The notes under the pieces were generated by a model that saw only the letters and a list, made by a program, of their open reading frames with translations, was not told the DNA's origin and searched no databases. The translations under genes and the position numbers were made by a program. From Cyclobacterium xiamenense (GTDB taxonomy: Bacteria > Bacteroidota > Bacteroidia > Cytophagales > Cyclobacteriaceae), in contig NZ_WIOK01000025.1 in NCBI RefSeq assembly GCF_009467825.1, forward strand, positions 23,976 through 87,975: a stretch of 64,000 bases of DNA, given 5' to 3'. Below are positions 17,252 through 27,500 of the stretch, piece by piece (within the stretch, counting starts at the first letter, position 1; each line of letters opens with the position of its first letter).

Positions 17252-17608
17252 TTGATTTCGAATCCAACGAAACAAATTATCGGGAAATTTGAAGTATATA
17301 CCGACAAGGGTGACAAGTACCGATTCCGATTGAAGGCGTCCAACGGGCAGCCCATTCTGGCTAGTCAGGGTTATGCCTCAAAAGCCAGTTGTATGAATGG
17401 CATTGAATCCGTAAAAAAGAATGCTGGTGAGGATGCCAAGTTTTTACGACTAACTGCAAAAGACGGAAGCCCTTATTTTGATTTGATCGCCGAAAACAAA
17501 CAAGTCATCGGCACCAGTCAAATGTACAGTTCCAAAGAGTCCATGGAAAATGGCATCGCTTCGGTCAAGAAGAATGCCCCCTCCGCTCCAATTGAGGAAC
17601 TATCTTAG
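17252..17608 (+). CDS. YegP family (DUF1508) protein
   Basis: This small protein consists of two tandem DUF1508 repeats: KFEVYTDKGDKYRFRLKASN then GQPILASQGYASKASCMNGI, and a second copy FLRLTAKDGSPYFDLIAENK then QVIGTSQMYSSKESMENGI. Each repeat ends in SVKKNA. DUF1508 proteins of about 110 residues are common; their role is unknown (the E. coli example is YegP). There is no ATG near the domain start. The nearest ATG (17063) would add 63 residues of non-protein-like sequence. TTG at 17252-17254, with AGGGAA about 9 bases upstream, is the best start and gives 118 residues. An ATC at 17277, directly before GKFEVY, is another possibility. Confidence 0.8.
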   Translation: MISNPTKQIIGKFEVYTDKGDKYRFRLKASNGQPILASQGYASKASCMNGIESVKKNAGEDAKFLRLTAKDGSPYFDLIAENKQVIGTSQMYSSKESMENGIASVKKNAPSAPIEELS

Positions 17609-17675
17609 GGCAGTGTTGATCGAAAATGAAGACCACCCCCTACGTGGCCTTGCTTCACCCCGTACCCATTCCGGT

Positions 17676-17712
17676 AAAAAAAATCAGACCCCCACGGCTT
17701 TCCGGGAGTCTG
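17676..17712 (-). terminator. rho-independent terminator of the membrane-protein gene
   Basis: On the minus strand a hairpin CAGACTCCC...GGGGGTCTG (17685-17712) is followed by a run of eight T (17676-17683, read as A on the plus strand). It lies about 55 bases beyond the stop of the polytopic membrane protein gene and separates it from the convergent yegP-like gene. Confidence 0.75.
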
Positions 17713-17767
17713 TGCTTCCCAGGTAGAGGAACCGTATCGGTTTCCTATGAAATACACGATTCGAAGG

Positions 17768-19171
17768 TTACGATGCGAGTAAGTTGGCACTGGAAATGGA
17801 CTCTGAATTCAGACGTTTTGCCTGCAGGCTTACATACAAGGCAGAAGCCAAAAAAACGAAATGAACAAACAATACCCGCACCAGTAGATCAGCCAGCCCC
17901 TGGAATCGGAATGCCCCCTCTATGAAAATATCCGAAAACAGACTGACAAATGCCACCCCAACGGTAGACCAGATCAATAACTGAAATAGGGAATGGATTA
18001 CCTCTTCTTTCCGGCTACTAACAGCTACCAGGTAGGCAACGAGCAATGTAGATAGAAACACGACGGATACCTGGATCCAGGCGGAAACTTCCACTTCAGG
18101 AGAGGGCCGGAGATCGCGCACGTAGTCGATGGCGGTATGGCAGAAGGTCAGTGTAATCCCCACTTGCCAGGCCCAGGCGCTTCGATAAAGAGCGATCACC
18201 ACAAACACCAATCCGTAAAATGCGTAGGAATCAAACACCTGAAAGAAGTGTAGCAATACCCCCCCGTCACCATCCGGGTAGAGGGTATTCGTGATTGCGT
18301 CAACGAGCCAGGGAAATACGTAATAGACCAGCGCCACGAGGATTCCGGACAGCAACCATTCCAAACCCAGAGAAATAGTTTTCGGTGCCTCGATATCCGG
18401 GTCTCCGATCTCCTTTCTGGACTTCCAGGCGGCGTATCCCAGGCCCGCTCCAAACAAAAAGCCAAAAGAAAACTCCATCATCTTCCACCAGCTCTTAAAC
18501 AGCACCTCAGGAAGGAGACTTCCGAGGAATATCCACAAACCGCCTAGCCCAAATCCAAGGCCTCCCGCGATCAGTCCGTAACTGCTAAATCGAGCAATCA
18601 ACCTGAAAAGCGGCTTCTCGATCGTGAATCTCAGGTAGCCAATCAGCGCAAGTGCACCCAGCAACAAGCCTGCCCAAGATTCCGATCGGGGTTTATTTAC
18701 CGGATCAGAGAAATAAATCAATTGGGGCGTATTGATCAGCGCAATTCCCAGGACTAGCCCCACAACCAACAGGACGAGCGAAAGGACGACCGTAGATTTT
18801 TTCAGCTGATGATGAATAAGGCCCAGACCGAGCAATGCACCGCCACCCAGGCCCCAAACCGCTCCCTTAACGGTTGTTCCGATGCTTCCCCACCACAGCG
18901 TATCGGGATCGCGCAAAAACCCAAGGGTCTGACCATAGGTCATTTCTCCGCCGAGGCCTATGCCTACCACCCCAAAAACAACTACCATCGAAAGGAAGGA
19001 GGGCCTCAGGCGCAGCAAAATCCCGATGGCAAGGGCGACCATCGCTCCAGGTATCATGGCTCCAAAAGGCCCTCCTCCGATATAGCCACGCAAGCCCCAG
19101 CCCAAAAGCATGGCAACTCCCGGAAAGAACAGGAACAGGGAAAGCGTGGCTATGGAGGGTTGTTTTTGCAT
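17768..19171 (-). CDS. polytopic membrane protein of unknown function
   Basis: This is a very hydrophobic protein of 467 residues from the ATG at 19169-19171, with about twelve predicted membrane segments. Gly-rich helices such as GVAMLLGWGLRGYIGGGPFG at the N-terminus and GLGFGLGGLWIFLGSLLPEV in the middle suggest close helix packing, as in transporters or membrane enzymes. Alternative starts exist at about 19231 and 19297; the chosen ATG begins directly before the first membrane helix. I do not recognise the family. It lies 199 bases downstream of a sulfatase gene on the same strand and ends in a strong terminator, so the two may be co-transcribed. A role in export or uptake of the sulfatase product is possible but unsupported. 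Confidence 0.75.
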   Translation of the reverse strand: MQKQPSIATLSLFLFFPGVAMLLGWGLRGYIGGGPFGAMIPGAMVALAIGILLRLRPSFLSMVVVFGVVGIGLGGEMTYGQTLGFLRDPDTLWWGSIGTTVKGAVWGLGGGALLGLGLIHHQLKKSTVVLSLVLLVVGLVLGIALINTPQLIYFSDPVNKPRSESWAGLLLGALALIGYLRFTIEKPLFRLIARFSSYGLIAGGLGFGLGGLWIFLGSLLPEVLFKSWWKMMEFSFGFLFGAGLGYAAWKSRKEIGDPDIEAPKTISLGLEWLLSGILVALVYYVFPWLVDAITNTLYPDGDGGVLLHFFQVFDSYAFYGLVFVVIALYRSAWAWQVGITLTFCHTAIDYVRDLRPSPEVEVSAWIQVSVVFLSTLLVAYLVAVSSRKEEVIHSLFQLLIWSTVGVAFVSLFSDIFIEGAFRFQGLADLLVRVLFVHFVFLASALYVSLQAKRLNSESISSANLLAS

Positions 19172-19370
19172 AAGACGCAATTGATTTTTTGCAATACTAT
19201 TAAATTTCAACCCAAACACGATTAAAATCATCATTTTTTCCCGCCTGTTTGGTTTAACCAGCCATAACTCAGGTTGCATCAACCATTTCCCTGGCAAAAA
19301 AACGAGCCCTGCACCGACCTGGCTGCCAATCTGGAAGGGGTATTTCTACCTGTCAACTAGCAGCGCAGGC

Positions 19371-21023
19371 TCAGCGATTCCCCCAATCCACAACCCCAAC
19401 CCGATTGGCCCATTCGGTATACTTTTGGACCAGAGACGCAGTAATGTCGGGGTGGACCGTTGCCAAATTCCGCATTTCTGTTCGATCGGCCTCCATGTCG
19501 TACAATTCCCATGCTGCTTCGGGTCCTTTGGTCGCTACCAGCTTCCACTTCCCCTCCCGAAAACCCCGGTTTCCTTCGTGTTCCCAGCCAATGGGCGCGT
19601 GAACAAAGGATTGGTTTTGAAAAACCGGAACCAGGCTTTGTCCTTCCATGGGTAAAATGGTTTCGCCCCGGTACACATCGGGATACCTTGCCCCCGATAC
19701 GTCCACAATGGTGGGCATGATATCGATGATGTGTCCCAGTTGCCGGGAAATCCGGGAAGGATTCCGAATCCCCTTCGGCCAGAAGGCAATCAGGGGGGTG
19801 GCAATGCCTCCCTCGTGCACGTAATGTTTGTACAGGCGAAAGGGCGTATTGCTGACCTGGGCCCATTCCGCCGAATAGCTCATGTAGGTAGCCTCCGGAC
19901 CGGGCATGACCTGCACGTCATTTCCCCGGAGCAAGGGAGAACCGTCACGCTGGAACGCGGGAAAATGAAGGGAACGGGGCCAGCGGTCCGTCAATACCTC
20001 GTGGCAGCCCCCGTTATCCTGCAAAAATAAAATCAAGGTATGCTCCAGTTGCCCCGTTTCCTCCAGGGCCCGGATAATCTTGCCGATTCCCTGATCCATG
20101 CGGTCCACCATCGCCGCATACACTTCCATGCAAGCCGCCCACCAGGCTTTGTGTTCTGTGGTTTCCCAGGAATCGATTTTCGGACCGCGTGGGCTGAGCG
20201 TCCAATCGGCTGGAATGATGCCGCTTTTTACCATGCGTTCCATCCGTTCTTCCCGGAGCCGGTCCCAACCGGCGTCGTACTTACCTTTGTATTTGGCGAT
20301 GTCTTCGGGTAGCGCATGCAGGGGCCAATGGGGGGCCGTGTAGGCTATGTATCCAAAGAAAGGCGCATTCTCGCTTGCAGATGCCCCCAGGGTCCGTATC
20401 TGCTCGGCGGCATGATCGCTGATGGCGTCTGTATAATAAAAATTTTCCCCCGGTGACACCGGCGTGTTGTTTTGGGTAAGCGTGGCGGGATCGTAATAGC
20501 TGCCAGCACCGTGAATGGTACCAAAAAAGGTGTCAAATCCTCGCTGCAGGGGCCAATTTTCCTTGGACAAATAGATCTTCTGCTCGGGGGTCAACCAGGT
20601 TCGCCAGCCGTCCACATGCTTGGTCACATGCCACTTACCGGACATAAAGGTGCGGTAACCGCTGGCCTTTACCGTTTCGGCGATGGTTACGCATTGCCGG
20701 TTAAGGTCTCCCCGGTAGGAAGCAACCCCCCGGTCGTTGGTCATGCCACCCATCCCGGCCTGATGCGGATACAGGCCGGTGAGTAGGGATGCCCGCGTGG
20801 GACAACACCTGGCCGCATTGTAAAACTGGGTGAATTTAATTCCCCCTTCCGCCAGCCGATCCAGGTTGGGCGTTTCGATTTCTCCTCCAAAGCTTCCCAT
20901 ATCGGAATAGCCCATGTCGTCCGCCATGATCAGGAGAATATTGGGTCGTTGTTGGGCAGAGAGATGACCGAAAGCGAGTGCAAAGAAAGCCGCAAACAGC
21001 GGCAACGAACGGGAGATGTTCAT
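19371..21023 (-). CDS. secreted arylsulfatase (S1 family, S1_4-like)
   Basis: This is a 550-residue sulfatase with a signal peptide ending near HLSAQQ. The metal-binding start NILLIMADDMGYSDMGSFGG (residues 28-47) is intact, and the modified-cysteine motif is C-C-P-T-R with catalytic Cys73 (C-x-P-x-R). The LTGLYPHQAGMGGMT context resembles subfamily S1_4. Activity requires formylglycine formation by an anaerobic-type sulfatase maturase, which is not encoded in this window. The enzyme hydrolyses sulfate esters from glycans in the periplasm or at the surface. It lies near a second sulfatase and a Na/Pi-type transporter, consistent with use of sulfated polysaccharide. Length and motifs indicate a complete gene. 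Confidence 0.92.
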   Translation of the reverse strand: MNISRSLPLFAAFFALAFGHLSAQQRPNILLIMADDMGYSDMGSFGGEIETPNLDRLAEGGIKFTQFYNAARCCPTRASLLTGLYPHQAGMGGMTNDRGVASYRGDLNRQCVTIAETVKASGYRTFMSGKWHVTKHVDGWRTWLTPEQKIYLSKENWPLQRGFDTFFGTIHGAGSYYDPATLTQNNTPVSPGENFYYTDAISDHAAEQIRTLGASASENAPFFGYIAYTAPHWPLHALPEDIAKYKGKYDAGWDRLREERMERMVKSGIIPADWTLSPRGPKIDSWETTEHKAWWAACMEVYAAMVDRMDQGIGKIIRALEETGQLEHTLILFLQDNGGCHEVLTDRWPRSLHFPAFQRDGSPLLRGNDVQVMPGPEATYMSYSAEWAQVSNTPFRLYKHYVHEGGIATPLIAFWPKGIRNPSRISRQLGHIIDIMPTIVDVSGARYPDVYRGETILPMEGQSLVPVFQNQSFVHAPIGWEHEGNRGFREGKWKLVATKGPEAAWELYDMEADRTEMRNLATVHPDITASLVQKYTEWANRVGVVDWGNR

Positions 21024-21303
21024 GGCAACAGGTGGGGTTAGGATTACTCTTTTGACTTAAATTTATTCGAATTTTTTGGTTCTGCCCCATTTGACCGCCA
21101 ATAAATACTACCGCAACCGGATTCACCTCCTATTGCTCGTCTTGCCCCCTACTGGGTAGTTGAATCGAAACGTCAGCCGTTTTTACCTGGTGCCGGTACC
21201 AAAAAAACGCCTCTGTCAGAAAAACTTCATCGTTTCATAATACAGCGCTGGGCCGGGAAAATAAACTGCTGCGTATTTTTGACGTACGCATTATTCGCTT
21301 CAA
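21024..21303. other. divergent promoter region, sulfatase / Na-Pi transporter
   Basis: 280 bases lie between divergently transcribed genes. A perfect TAnnTTTG box (TATTTTTG) at 21274-21281 on the plus strand would start transcription about 15 bases before the transporter ATG. A matching TTTG box 19 bases upstream is not visible. No clear box was found for the sulfatase. Confidence 0.4.
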
Positions 21304-22266
21304 ATGACTGCCATTCTCCTTTCATTGATTGCCGGCCTGGTCTTGTTTTTGTTTGCCGTTGGGAATTTGTCCAAAACCATCCAACGAAGCATGGGAGACA
21401 AGGCGTCTTACTGGATCCAACGGTATACCTCTACTATCTTCAGCGGTATTCTGGTCGGGACCGGAGTAACGGCACTTTTGGGATCCTCTTCAGCAGTGAT
21501 CATCATCGCCATCGTGCTGGTGAACGCATTGGTTCTCCCCTTCCGGCACGCCATGGGTCTGATCCTGGGTGCAAATATCGGAACCACCGTCAGCAGTCAG
21601 TTGATCGCATTGGATGTGGGCAAGTACTCCCCGGTGCTGCTGCTGATTGGGTTTCTTCTACTTTTTCTGTCCAAATCGGAACGAACACGCAACAGCGGCA
21701 AAATCATTTTTTTCTTTGGCCTGTTGTTTTTTGGCCTGCTTACCATGGAAACGGCCGTCGCTCCCCTGAAGGAAGAAGCCTTCTTTTTTGACTGGATGAA
21801 GAAAACAGAAAATCCCCTCCGGGGCACCCTTACCGGTGCACTGGTAACCTTGCTTGTCCAATCCTCCTCGGCCACCGTGGGCATGGCCATCGTGCTGGCC
21901 AAACAGGAACTGCTAAGTACTACCGGCGGCTTGGCCATTATGTTGGGCGCGGAATTGGGAACCTGCAGCGATACACTGATCGCGACGATCCGGGGAAATG
22001 CCGCCGCCCTGAAGACGGGGTTGTTTCATGTGACGTTCAATTTACTGAGCCTGATTGTGGGTTTGTTGTTCTTTTTCCCTTTTGTCCATCTGGTAAAAAC
22101 CCTCAGTGCGGATGCACCGATCGAACGAATCATTGCGAACGGACACCTGCTGTTCAACCTACTCGGGGTGGCGTTTTTTGCCTGGACCATACCCCTCTTT
22201 GAACAGGTGCTAAATCGGCTGCTTCCCGACCGGCCCCTGACGGATACCGGCTTATCGGGCGGCTAA
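21304..22266 (+). CDS. Na/Pi cotransporter family protein (NptA/PF02690)
   Basis: This 320-residue inner-membrane protein has two inverted-repeat halves of the Na/Pi cotransporter fold. The first carries GSSSA (residues 60-64) followed by GANIGTT (89-95). The second carries VQSSSAT (185-191) followed by GAELGTC. The QSSS motif is canonical in the second repeat, but the Gln is replaced by Gly in the first. About eight membrane helices are present, and there is no C-terminal PhoU-like domain, unlike many bacterial members. It probably imports phosphate or a related oxyanion with sodium. It sits between two sulfatase genes, so sulfate or a phosphorylated product should be considered as alternative cargo. 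Confidence 0.85.
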   Translation: MTAILLSLIAGLVLFLFAVGNLSKTIQRSMGDKASYWIQRYTSTIFSGILVGTGVTALLGSSSAVIIIAIVLVNALVLPFRHAMGLILGANIGTTVSSQLIALDVGKYSPVLLLIGFLLLFLSKSERTRNSGKIIFFFGLLFFGLLTMETAVAPLKEEAFFFDWMKKTENPLRGTLTGALVTLLVQSSSATVGMAIVLAKQELLSTTGGLAIMLGAELGTCSDTLIATIRGNAAALKTGLFHVTFNLLSLIVGLLFFFPFVHLVKTLSADAPIERIIANGHLLFNLLGVAFFAWTIPLFEQVLNRLLPDRPLTDTGLSGG

Positions 22267-22288
22267 GCCTGGCTGGCTGGCGGAGGAT

Positions 22289-22305
22289 GCCCACCCCTGC
22301 TGGGC
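22289..22305. terminator. possible hairpin between convergent genes
   Basis: GCCCA (22289-22293) and TGGGC (22301-22305) form a short stem in the 57-base gap between the convergent transporter and sulfatase genes. No T-run follows, so termination is weakly supported. Confidence 0.25.
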
Positions 22306-22323
22306 TTCGCTGCTTGCGGCGCA

Positions 22324-23745
22324 TTACAGGTCGGGAAACCAGATTTCCTCAAATTCTTTCCGAATTCCCTGCAAGGCATCGCGGTAATCCGGGTCTTCGG
22401 TGACGTGTGTGGTTTCGTAGGGATCCGACGTCAAGTCCATCAGACGCTCCTCAAAACCCGCTGCATCGTAGCGAATGTATTTCATTCCGTCTTCCCGGAT
22501 CACCGCCCGGCTTATTTCCCCTTCGATGCCAAGGCTTTGCCTCCATTCCACCGAACTCCCCTCAAACAACGGTCGCAGGCTCCTTCCGCGTGGATCCGTG
22601 GCGGCGGGCAGGCCGGCATACGCAGACAAGGTAGGCAAGAGATCCAGACCCACCGAAACGAGTTGGCGGTTTACCTGTCCGGGAGCAATCTTTCCTTTCC
22701 ACATGGCCGTTAAGGGAACCTTTACCGATTCCTCGTATAGGACGTTTTTGTGTTCCAGTCGATGCGAGCCGTCGTTATCCCCATGGTCGCTGGTAAAGAT
22801 CACCAGCGTGTTCATCTCTTTTCCGCTTTCGATCAGCGCATCCAGCAGGACCTGTACATGGGCATCGACCATTTCGGTCAGCCGGGCATACGCCCAACGG
22901 TGCATGCGCCACTGTTCTTCGCTGTAGTCCCGTCGGGCCCCGGCCCGAAACGAGCGGGGATCCCGGTTGAGAAACAGTTCAATGGCTTTTGCTTCGTCTT
23001 CCTGGGGCTCAAAATTGGGGGGCAGGGGCGGACAGTAGTGCTCAAAAAACTCCTCCCGGCTGACGCCTGCCGGCAATTCCAGGGCTTTGTCCAGCAAGGC
23101 TAGTTCCGTCTTAAAATTTCGCTCCAATTGCAGCCGGTAGCTGGAATCGGCGAAGTCCCGAATGGCCATAAAACAAATATCGTGTGGGTTGATCAAGGAA
23201 ACCACCATAAAAAAGGGGTTTTCCCGGTCCTCCCGGATGCGATCGGCAGCCTTTTGCGCCAGTTCTCCCCGCGCATCGTTGGTCAAGACCTGAAAGCCGA
23301 GCAACTCGGGGTCCAGGAAAGAGGGCAGGTGTTTTTTGCCTCCGTATACCAGGTCGTAGCCGGCTTTCTGCAGGTAGTCGGGCAAGTTGGCCCGGGAGGC
23401 TTCCGGTAAGGAAGCAGGTATATCCATGGAACCCGCATTGTTGCGCACCAGCTTCCCCTTGGAATCGGTAAAAAACCCGGGAAACCGCCCGGTCAGCATG
23501 CTAACCCGGGATGGGGAGCAGACCGGATTGGTGACATAGGCGCGGGTAAAGCGGATGCCGTTTTCAGCAATGTAATCCATGGCCGGTGTATGCAGGTAAG
23601 GATTACCCGAACTACTCATCATGGATTCACTCTGCTGGTCCGTAACGATCAAAATAATGTTTGGCGGGCTCGTCTGTTCCATACAGGACATTAAAACCAG
23701 CAGCGGCAGCAGGGCTACGACAGCGGAAATGGTTGGGTGTTTCAT
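22324..23745 (-). CDS. sulfatase lipoprotein (S1 family)
   Basis: This sulfatase has 473 residues from the ATG at 23743-23745. The frame is open 11 codons upstream, but this start gives a lipoprotein signal with lipobox Cys21 (LMSC). The N-terminal metal site is NIILIVTDQQSESMMSSSGN, and the modified cysteine is Cys76 in CSPSR, the standard C-x-P-S-R form. FTSDHGDNDGSHRLEHKN near residue 310 supplies the second half of the metal site. It belongs to the choline-sulfatase/heparan-like side of family S1, and the exact subfamily is uncertain. The lipid anchor distinguishes it from the soluble sulfatase at 19.4-21.0 kb, so the two probably act at different sites or on different linkages. Confidence 0.9.
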   Translation of the reverse strand: MKHPTISAVVALLPLLVLMSCMEQTSPPNIILIVTDQQSESMMSSSGNPYLHTPAMDYIAENGIRFTRAYVTNPVCSPSRVSMLTGRFPGFFTDSKGKLVRNNAGSMDIPASLPEASRANLPDYLQKAGYDLVYGGKKHLPSFLDPELLGFQVLTNDARGELAQKAADRIREDRENPFFMVVSLINPHDICFMAIRDFADSSYRLQLERNFKTELALLDKALELPAGVSREEFFEHYCPPLPPNFEPQEDEAKAIELFLNRDPRSFRAGARRDYSEEQWRMHRWAYARLTEMVDAHVQVLLDALIESGKEMNTLVIFTSDHGDNDGSHRLEHKNVLYEESVKVPLTAMWKGKIAPGQVNRQLVSVGLDLLPTLSAYAGLPAATDPRGRSLRPLFEGSSVEWRQSLGIEGEISRAVIREDGMKYIRYDAAGFEERLMDLTSDPYETTHVTEDPDYRDALQGIRKEFEEIWFPDL

Positions 23746-24586
23746 GGGGATACGGGTGTATACCACCGCATTAAACAAAATTTACGCAACATTTACAACT
23801 ACTCCTTAAAAAAGCGGGCAGGTTGTTATCTGTCTTTGCAACGTCCAATGGCATTTACTGCATACATTCGATTCCAGGCAATCGGGCAGTGCTTCCGGAA
23901 GTTTTCGAGGGCCAGGAGTAAGCGACCGCTATCTTTCGAATGGACGTATTTCAGTGCACGTATCGAAAGCGTTCGGTTACAGGTAGGACAAGTCTTCTGT
24001 CGTCTCCAGGAAAGCGGTTGATTTTTCCGGAAAGTCCAAATCGGTAATCAGAGACCTGATCAGCGGTTTGTATTTCCTGGTAACCGGTTCATTGGCATCG
24101 GTAACTAAGTCCCCGTATTCTTTCGGCATCGTTAATTTTTCAAAGGCAGATGCATGCGTTTCGAGATTTTTTAGGGTTGTATCCTCCCTAAAAAACGCTT
24201 CGCTACGTGGCCATAGGCTCCTTTCATTGACCACCACTTGCAACGTGTAACCGACAATTACTTGCGGCGATTTAAGGGGATTTCCAAGCCATTGCCTTCA
24301 ACCAGGTAGCGGGCAGCCTGGGGCAATCAACCGGTCTTCACCCTACCGCACCAATCCAAAAAACCCACCGGCCAATACCGGTAAGCCCAGCGTCTGGACA
24401 GCAGCCTTCCTGCCCGCAAAAACGAACCCGACTACCTTTCCCTTCGGATAGCTCGCCGATGTCGATAATATTCTAAAATTCATTTTTATGTATTTAAAAT
24501 GCTTTTTTATGATTTTTTATTCCGTTTTCCTTCTTTTTCCCGCAATTATCCCTATCTTTCATGCACAATCCAACCAACCCATCTGC
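23746..24586. other. intergenic region with protein-like fragments
   Basis: About 840 bases lie upstream of the glycosidase gene, between it and the divergent sulfatase. No intact gene was found. Two overlapping minus-strand frames at 23826-24243 look partly protein-like and are listed separately. The stretch 24244-24487 shows nothing. From about 24480 the sequence turns strongly AT-rich, as expected for the leader of the glycosidase gene. A TATCTTTC at 24553-24560 resembles a -7 box 27 bases before the preferred ATG. Confidence 0.4.
23826..24243 (-). pseudogene. possible decayed small gene(s), unidentified
   Basis: An 88-codon frame runs from 24243 to 23977. A second minus-strand frame, open from 24047 to the stop at 23826-23828, overlaps it. 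The second frame has no early start codon but reads KTCPTCNRTLSIRALKYVHS, then later LLLALENFRKHCPIAWNRMY and GRCKDR. That is a CxxC pair plus further cysteines, like a small zinc-ribbon protein. The upstream frame also looks protein-like in its last 60 residues. The simplest reading is a frameshifted remnant, or one real small cysteine-rich protein with an unusual start. I cannot name a family. Confidence 0.3.
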
Positions 24587-27500
24587 ATGTACCGTATTTA
24601 CCTATTGCTTTGCCCTTTGCTAGTTTGGGCAACGGCTTCCCTTGCCTTTACCGGGGACCCTGCGCTTATGCAGGTGACCGGCACCGCCACTGCCAGTTCC
24701 TCCGCCGCCAATTTCCCCGCCCAAAACGTTCTGGACGGTGACCTCAATACCTCCTGGCTATCCGCTAATCCCTTTCCAAACGGATATTTCAGCAACCCGG
24801 AACAAAATATCCTGCTGGGACAGCCGCTCAGTAGCCCGGCAGGCACCGACCTTCGCCTTGCCACCGATGGAAAATTGGGCACCTATAGCCCCCAAATCTC
24901 CCTGGTCAATGGACAGGCGCGTGCGGAACTTTTCTTTTCCGAGCCGACGACCCTGCACCTACTCGGCCTGCGACTCGGCGGCCTGCAAGCGGATGTGGTC
25001 CTGGAGATCTGGGACGCCGACGGTGGCATTACTACCCTGCAGTATACCCCCCAGCAAAACAACGCTACCGTTCGCCTGACGCCCAATGTCGAAAACACGG
25101 TAAAAATCAGCCTGCGCAGCGAGGCTCCTTTTTTTATTTACGATCTGGCGGCCCTGGACCAACCCGCCGTTGAATACCTCACCATCGACCTGGAGCAAGC
25201 CCAGTGGATCAAGGAAATTCATAGCAAGCATTGGGCCGGCTGGGGCAATGCCTCTGCCACAGCCTTGCTGTTGGGCACCCACCTGGACAGTTTGGTGCAG
25301 GTCGCCAGCCTCAACCCCTCGGAGCTTTCGGTGGTGGTTACCGAATTACCGCAGGCCATAAAAGCCCGTTACGTCCGGATTGCGCATACCCTGGTGCCGG
25401 AAAACTACAAAAAAGTATCGGTCTTCGAACTAGAGGTGTATGGCGAGCCCGCACCCGAGCCACCGCCTTCCCGTACCTGGGACCCCCATGCAGGGCTGTA
25501 TCCGGCGCTTTCTTCAGAAGCCAGCGTACTTCCCAGTTCCACCGCTCCCGGAGAGCAAAACCAAGCCTCCCGCGTACTGGACAGTGACTTTTCCACCGCC
25601 TGGGTGTCGGACAATCCCCTACCCGACCGCTACGTTTCCAACCCCCGGCAAAACCAACTGCTCGGCAGGAGCGGCGAATCCTCCAATGGCGTGTCGGTAA
25701 GCCAGGCCACCGATGGCTCACTGGGAAACAGCACCCCTGACATACAGCCGGCCGAAGGGGAAAGCCTCGCCTGGTATCGGCTTGTCCTTCCCTCCCTCCC
25801 CATTCACCGACTGGGTGTACGACTGGCAAGCAATTTTACTAAGCCGGTGACGATCCGCCTAACCCGCGCTGACGGGAGCGTCACCACACGTAGTTATGCC
25901 TTGGGAAGCAGCGGACACCAACGCTTTGTTATTGAATGGGACGAGGTGGTCGAGATTTTTCTGAGCTCGCCTGCGGCTTTTCGCATACAGGAAATCGCCG
26001 CCTACAGCGAGCCACTCACCGAGTACCTGACCTTGGACCTGGGCGAGACCAAACCCGTGTCCTGGATCCGTTCCCGGCATTGGAACGGTCGTGGTACGGC
26101 CCTCTCCGCCCGGCTATTGCTGGGAAATTCGCTGGACAGCCTGGTAGCCGTGACCGAGCTGGACCCAAACCTGCTGGATTTCCAAACGATCCAGTTGCCC
26201 AACCCGGTACCGGCCCGCTACGTACGCGTAGAAATAACGCTGGCCGATGAAAATTATAAAAAAGCGGCCATTCAGGAAATCACCGTGTACGATGAATACG
26301 GCATTTACGGACCCGCGCCCGCAGACCGACCGCAGGACCGGAGTTTTGGCGAACTCTTCGGCCTAAATACCGTCTGGGCCTGGGGAACCAAAAAGGTACC
26401 CAACCTGCAAGGGCCAAACGAGGGTGCCCAGAAATTTATCCGGGCGGCTTCCCAGGCGCGGAATTACCACAATATCCACTGGGACACCCCGGACCCGGAC
26501 CTGATTCCCAGCTATGACCCGGAAAACCTGCAGGTGCACCTGAAATGGACCCAATGGGAACAGGAATATTCCGATTGGAAAAACAAAGGATTTACAGTAG
26601 ATGCCACCTATACCTTCGACCGCTTTCGGGAATCCGATTGGGATAGCCCCTACGCTTCTGCGGAAGCCCTGGGGCAGGCCTTTGCGGGTACCTTTGGCCC
26701 GGGCAATCTCAACCTGATCCGATCTGCCGAGATCGGCAACGAGCCCTGGGATTACAGCGATAGCACCTACCGCCGCATTTTGGAAGGCATGGCAAAGGGA
26801 ATGAAAACGGCCGATCCGGCCCTGATCGTACTGCCTGCAGCATTACAAGCCTCCAACCCCGAGGCCGGGAATTCGGGCATTAGCAAAAATTACATGGGCT
26901 ACAAACTGTCCGAGGCCGCCGCTCCCTACCTGGATGGCATCAACCTGCACCTGTACAGTTACATCCGAAACGAACAGGGCGTCCGACTGGCGGTGCACCC
27001 CGAGCATCCCGCTTCCGAAATTCGCGCCCTCTTTGCCGGCTTGCGCTTCCGGGACCGTAACCTACCCGGAAAAGAAGTGCATGTTACGGAATGGGGCTGG
27101 GACGCATCCAGCGCCAACGAAACCGCTTCCAATAGCGAAGCCGTATCGGCCATTTCCCAGGCAGTTTATGCCGTACGAGGACTGCTCTGGCTCAGCCGAA
27201 TGGGAGTGGATCGGGCCCATTGGTACTTCTATGCCAACGTGGACCTGGAAAGCACCGATTCCGAACGAAACTACGACCGCTCCGGCCTTACCGACTCGCG
27301 CAATTTCAACTTTCAAGAAAAACGGTCTTTTGTGGCTGCCGAGGCGGTTCAGAACAATCTGGCAAACCTGCGCTTTCAGGAGGTACTGAAGGAAGACGAG
27401 GACGCCTACATCTACCTCCTCCGCAACGAAGCCGGAGAAGACAGCCATTTGATCGCCTGGAGGCCGGTGATTGGCGACGATACCCTGGCCGTTCGTACGC

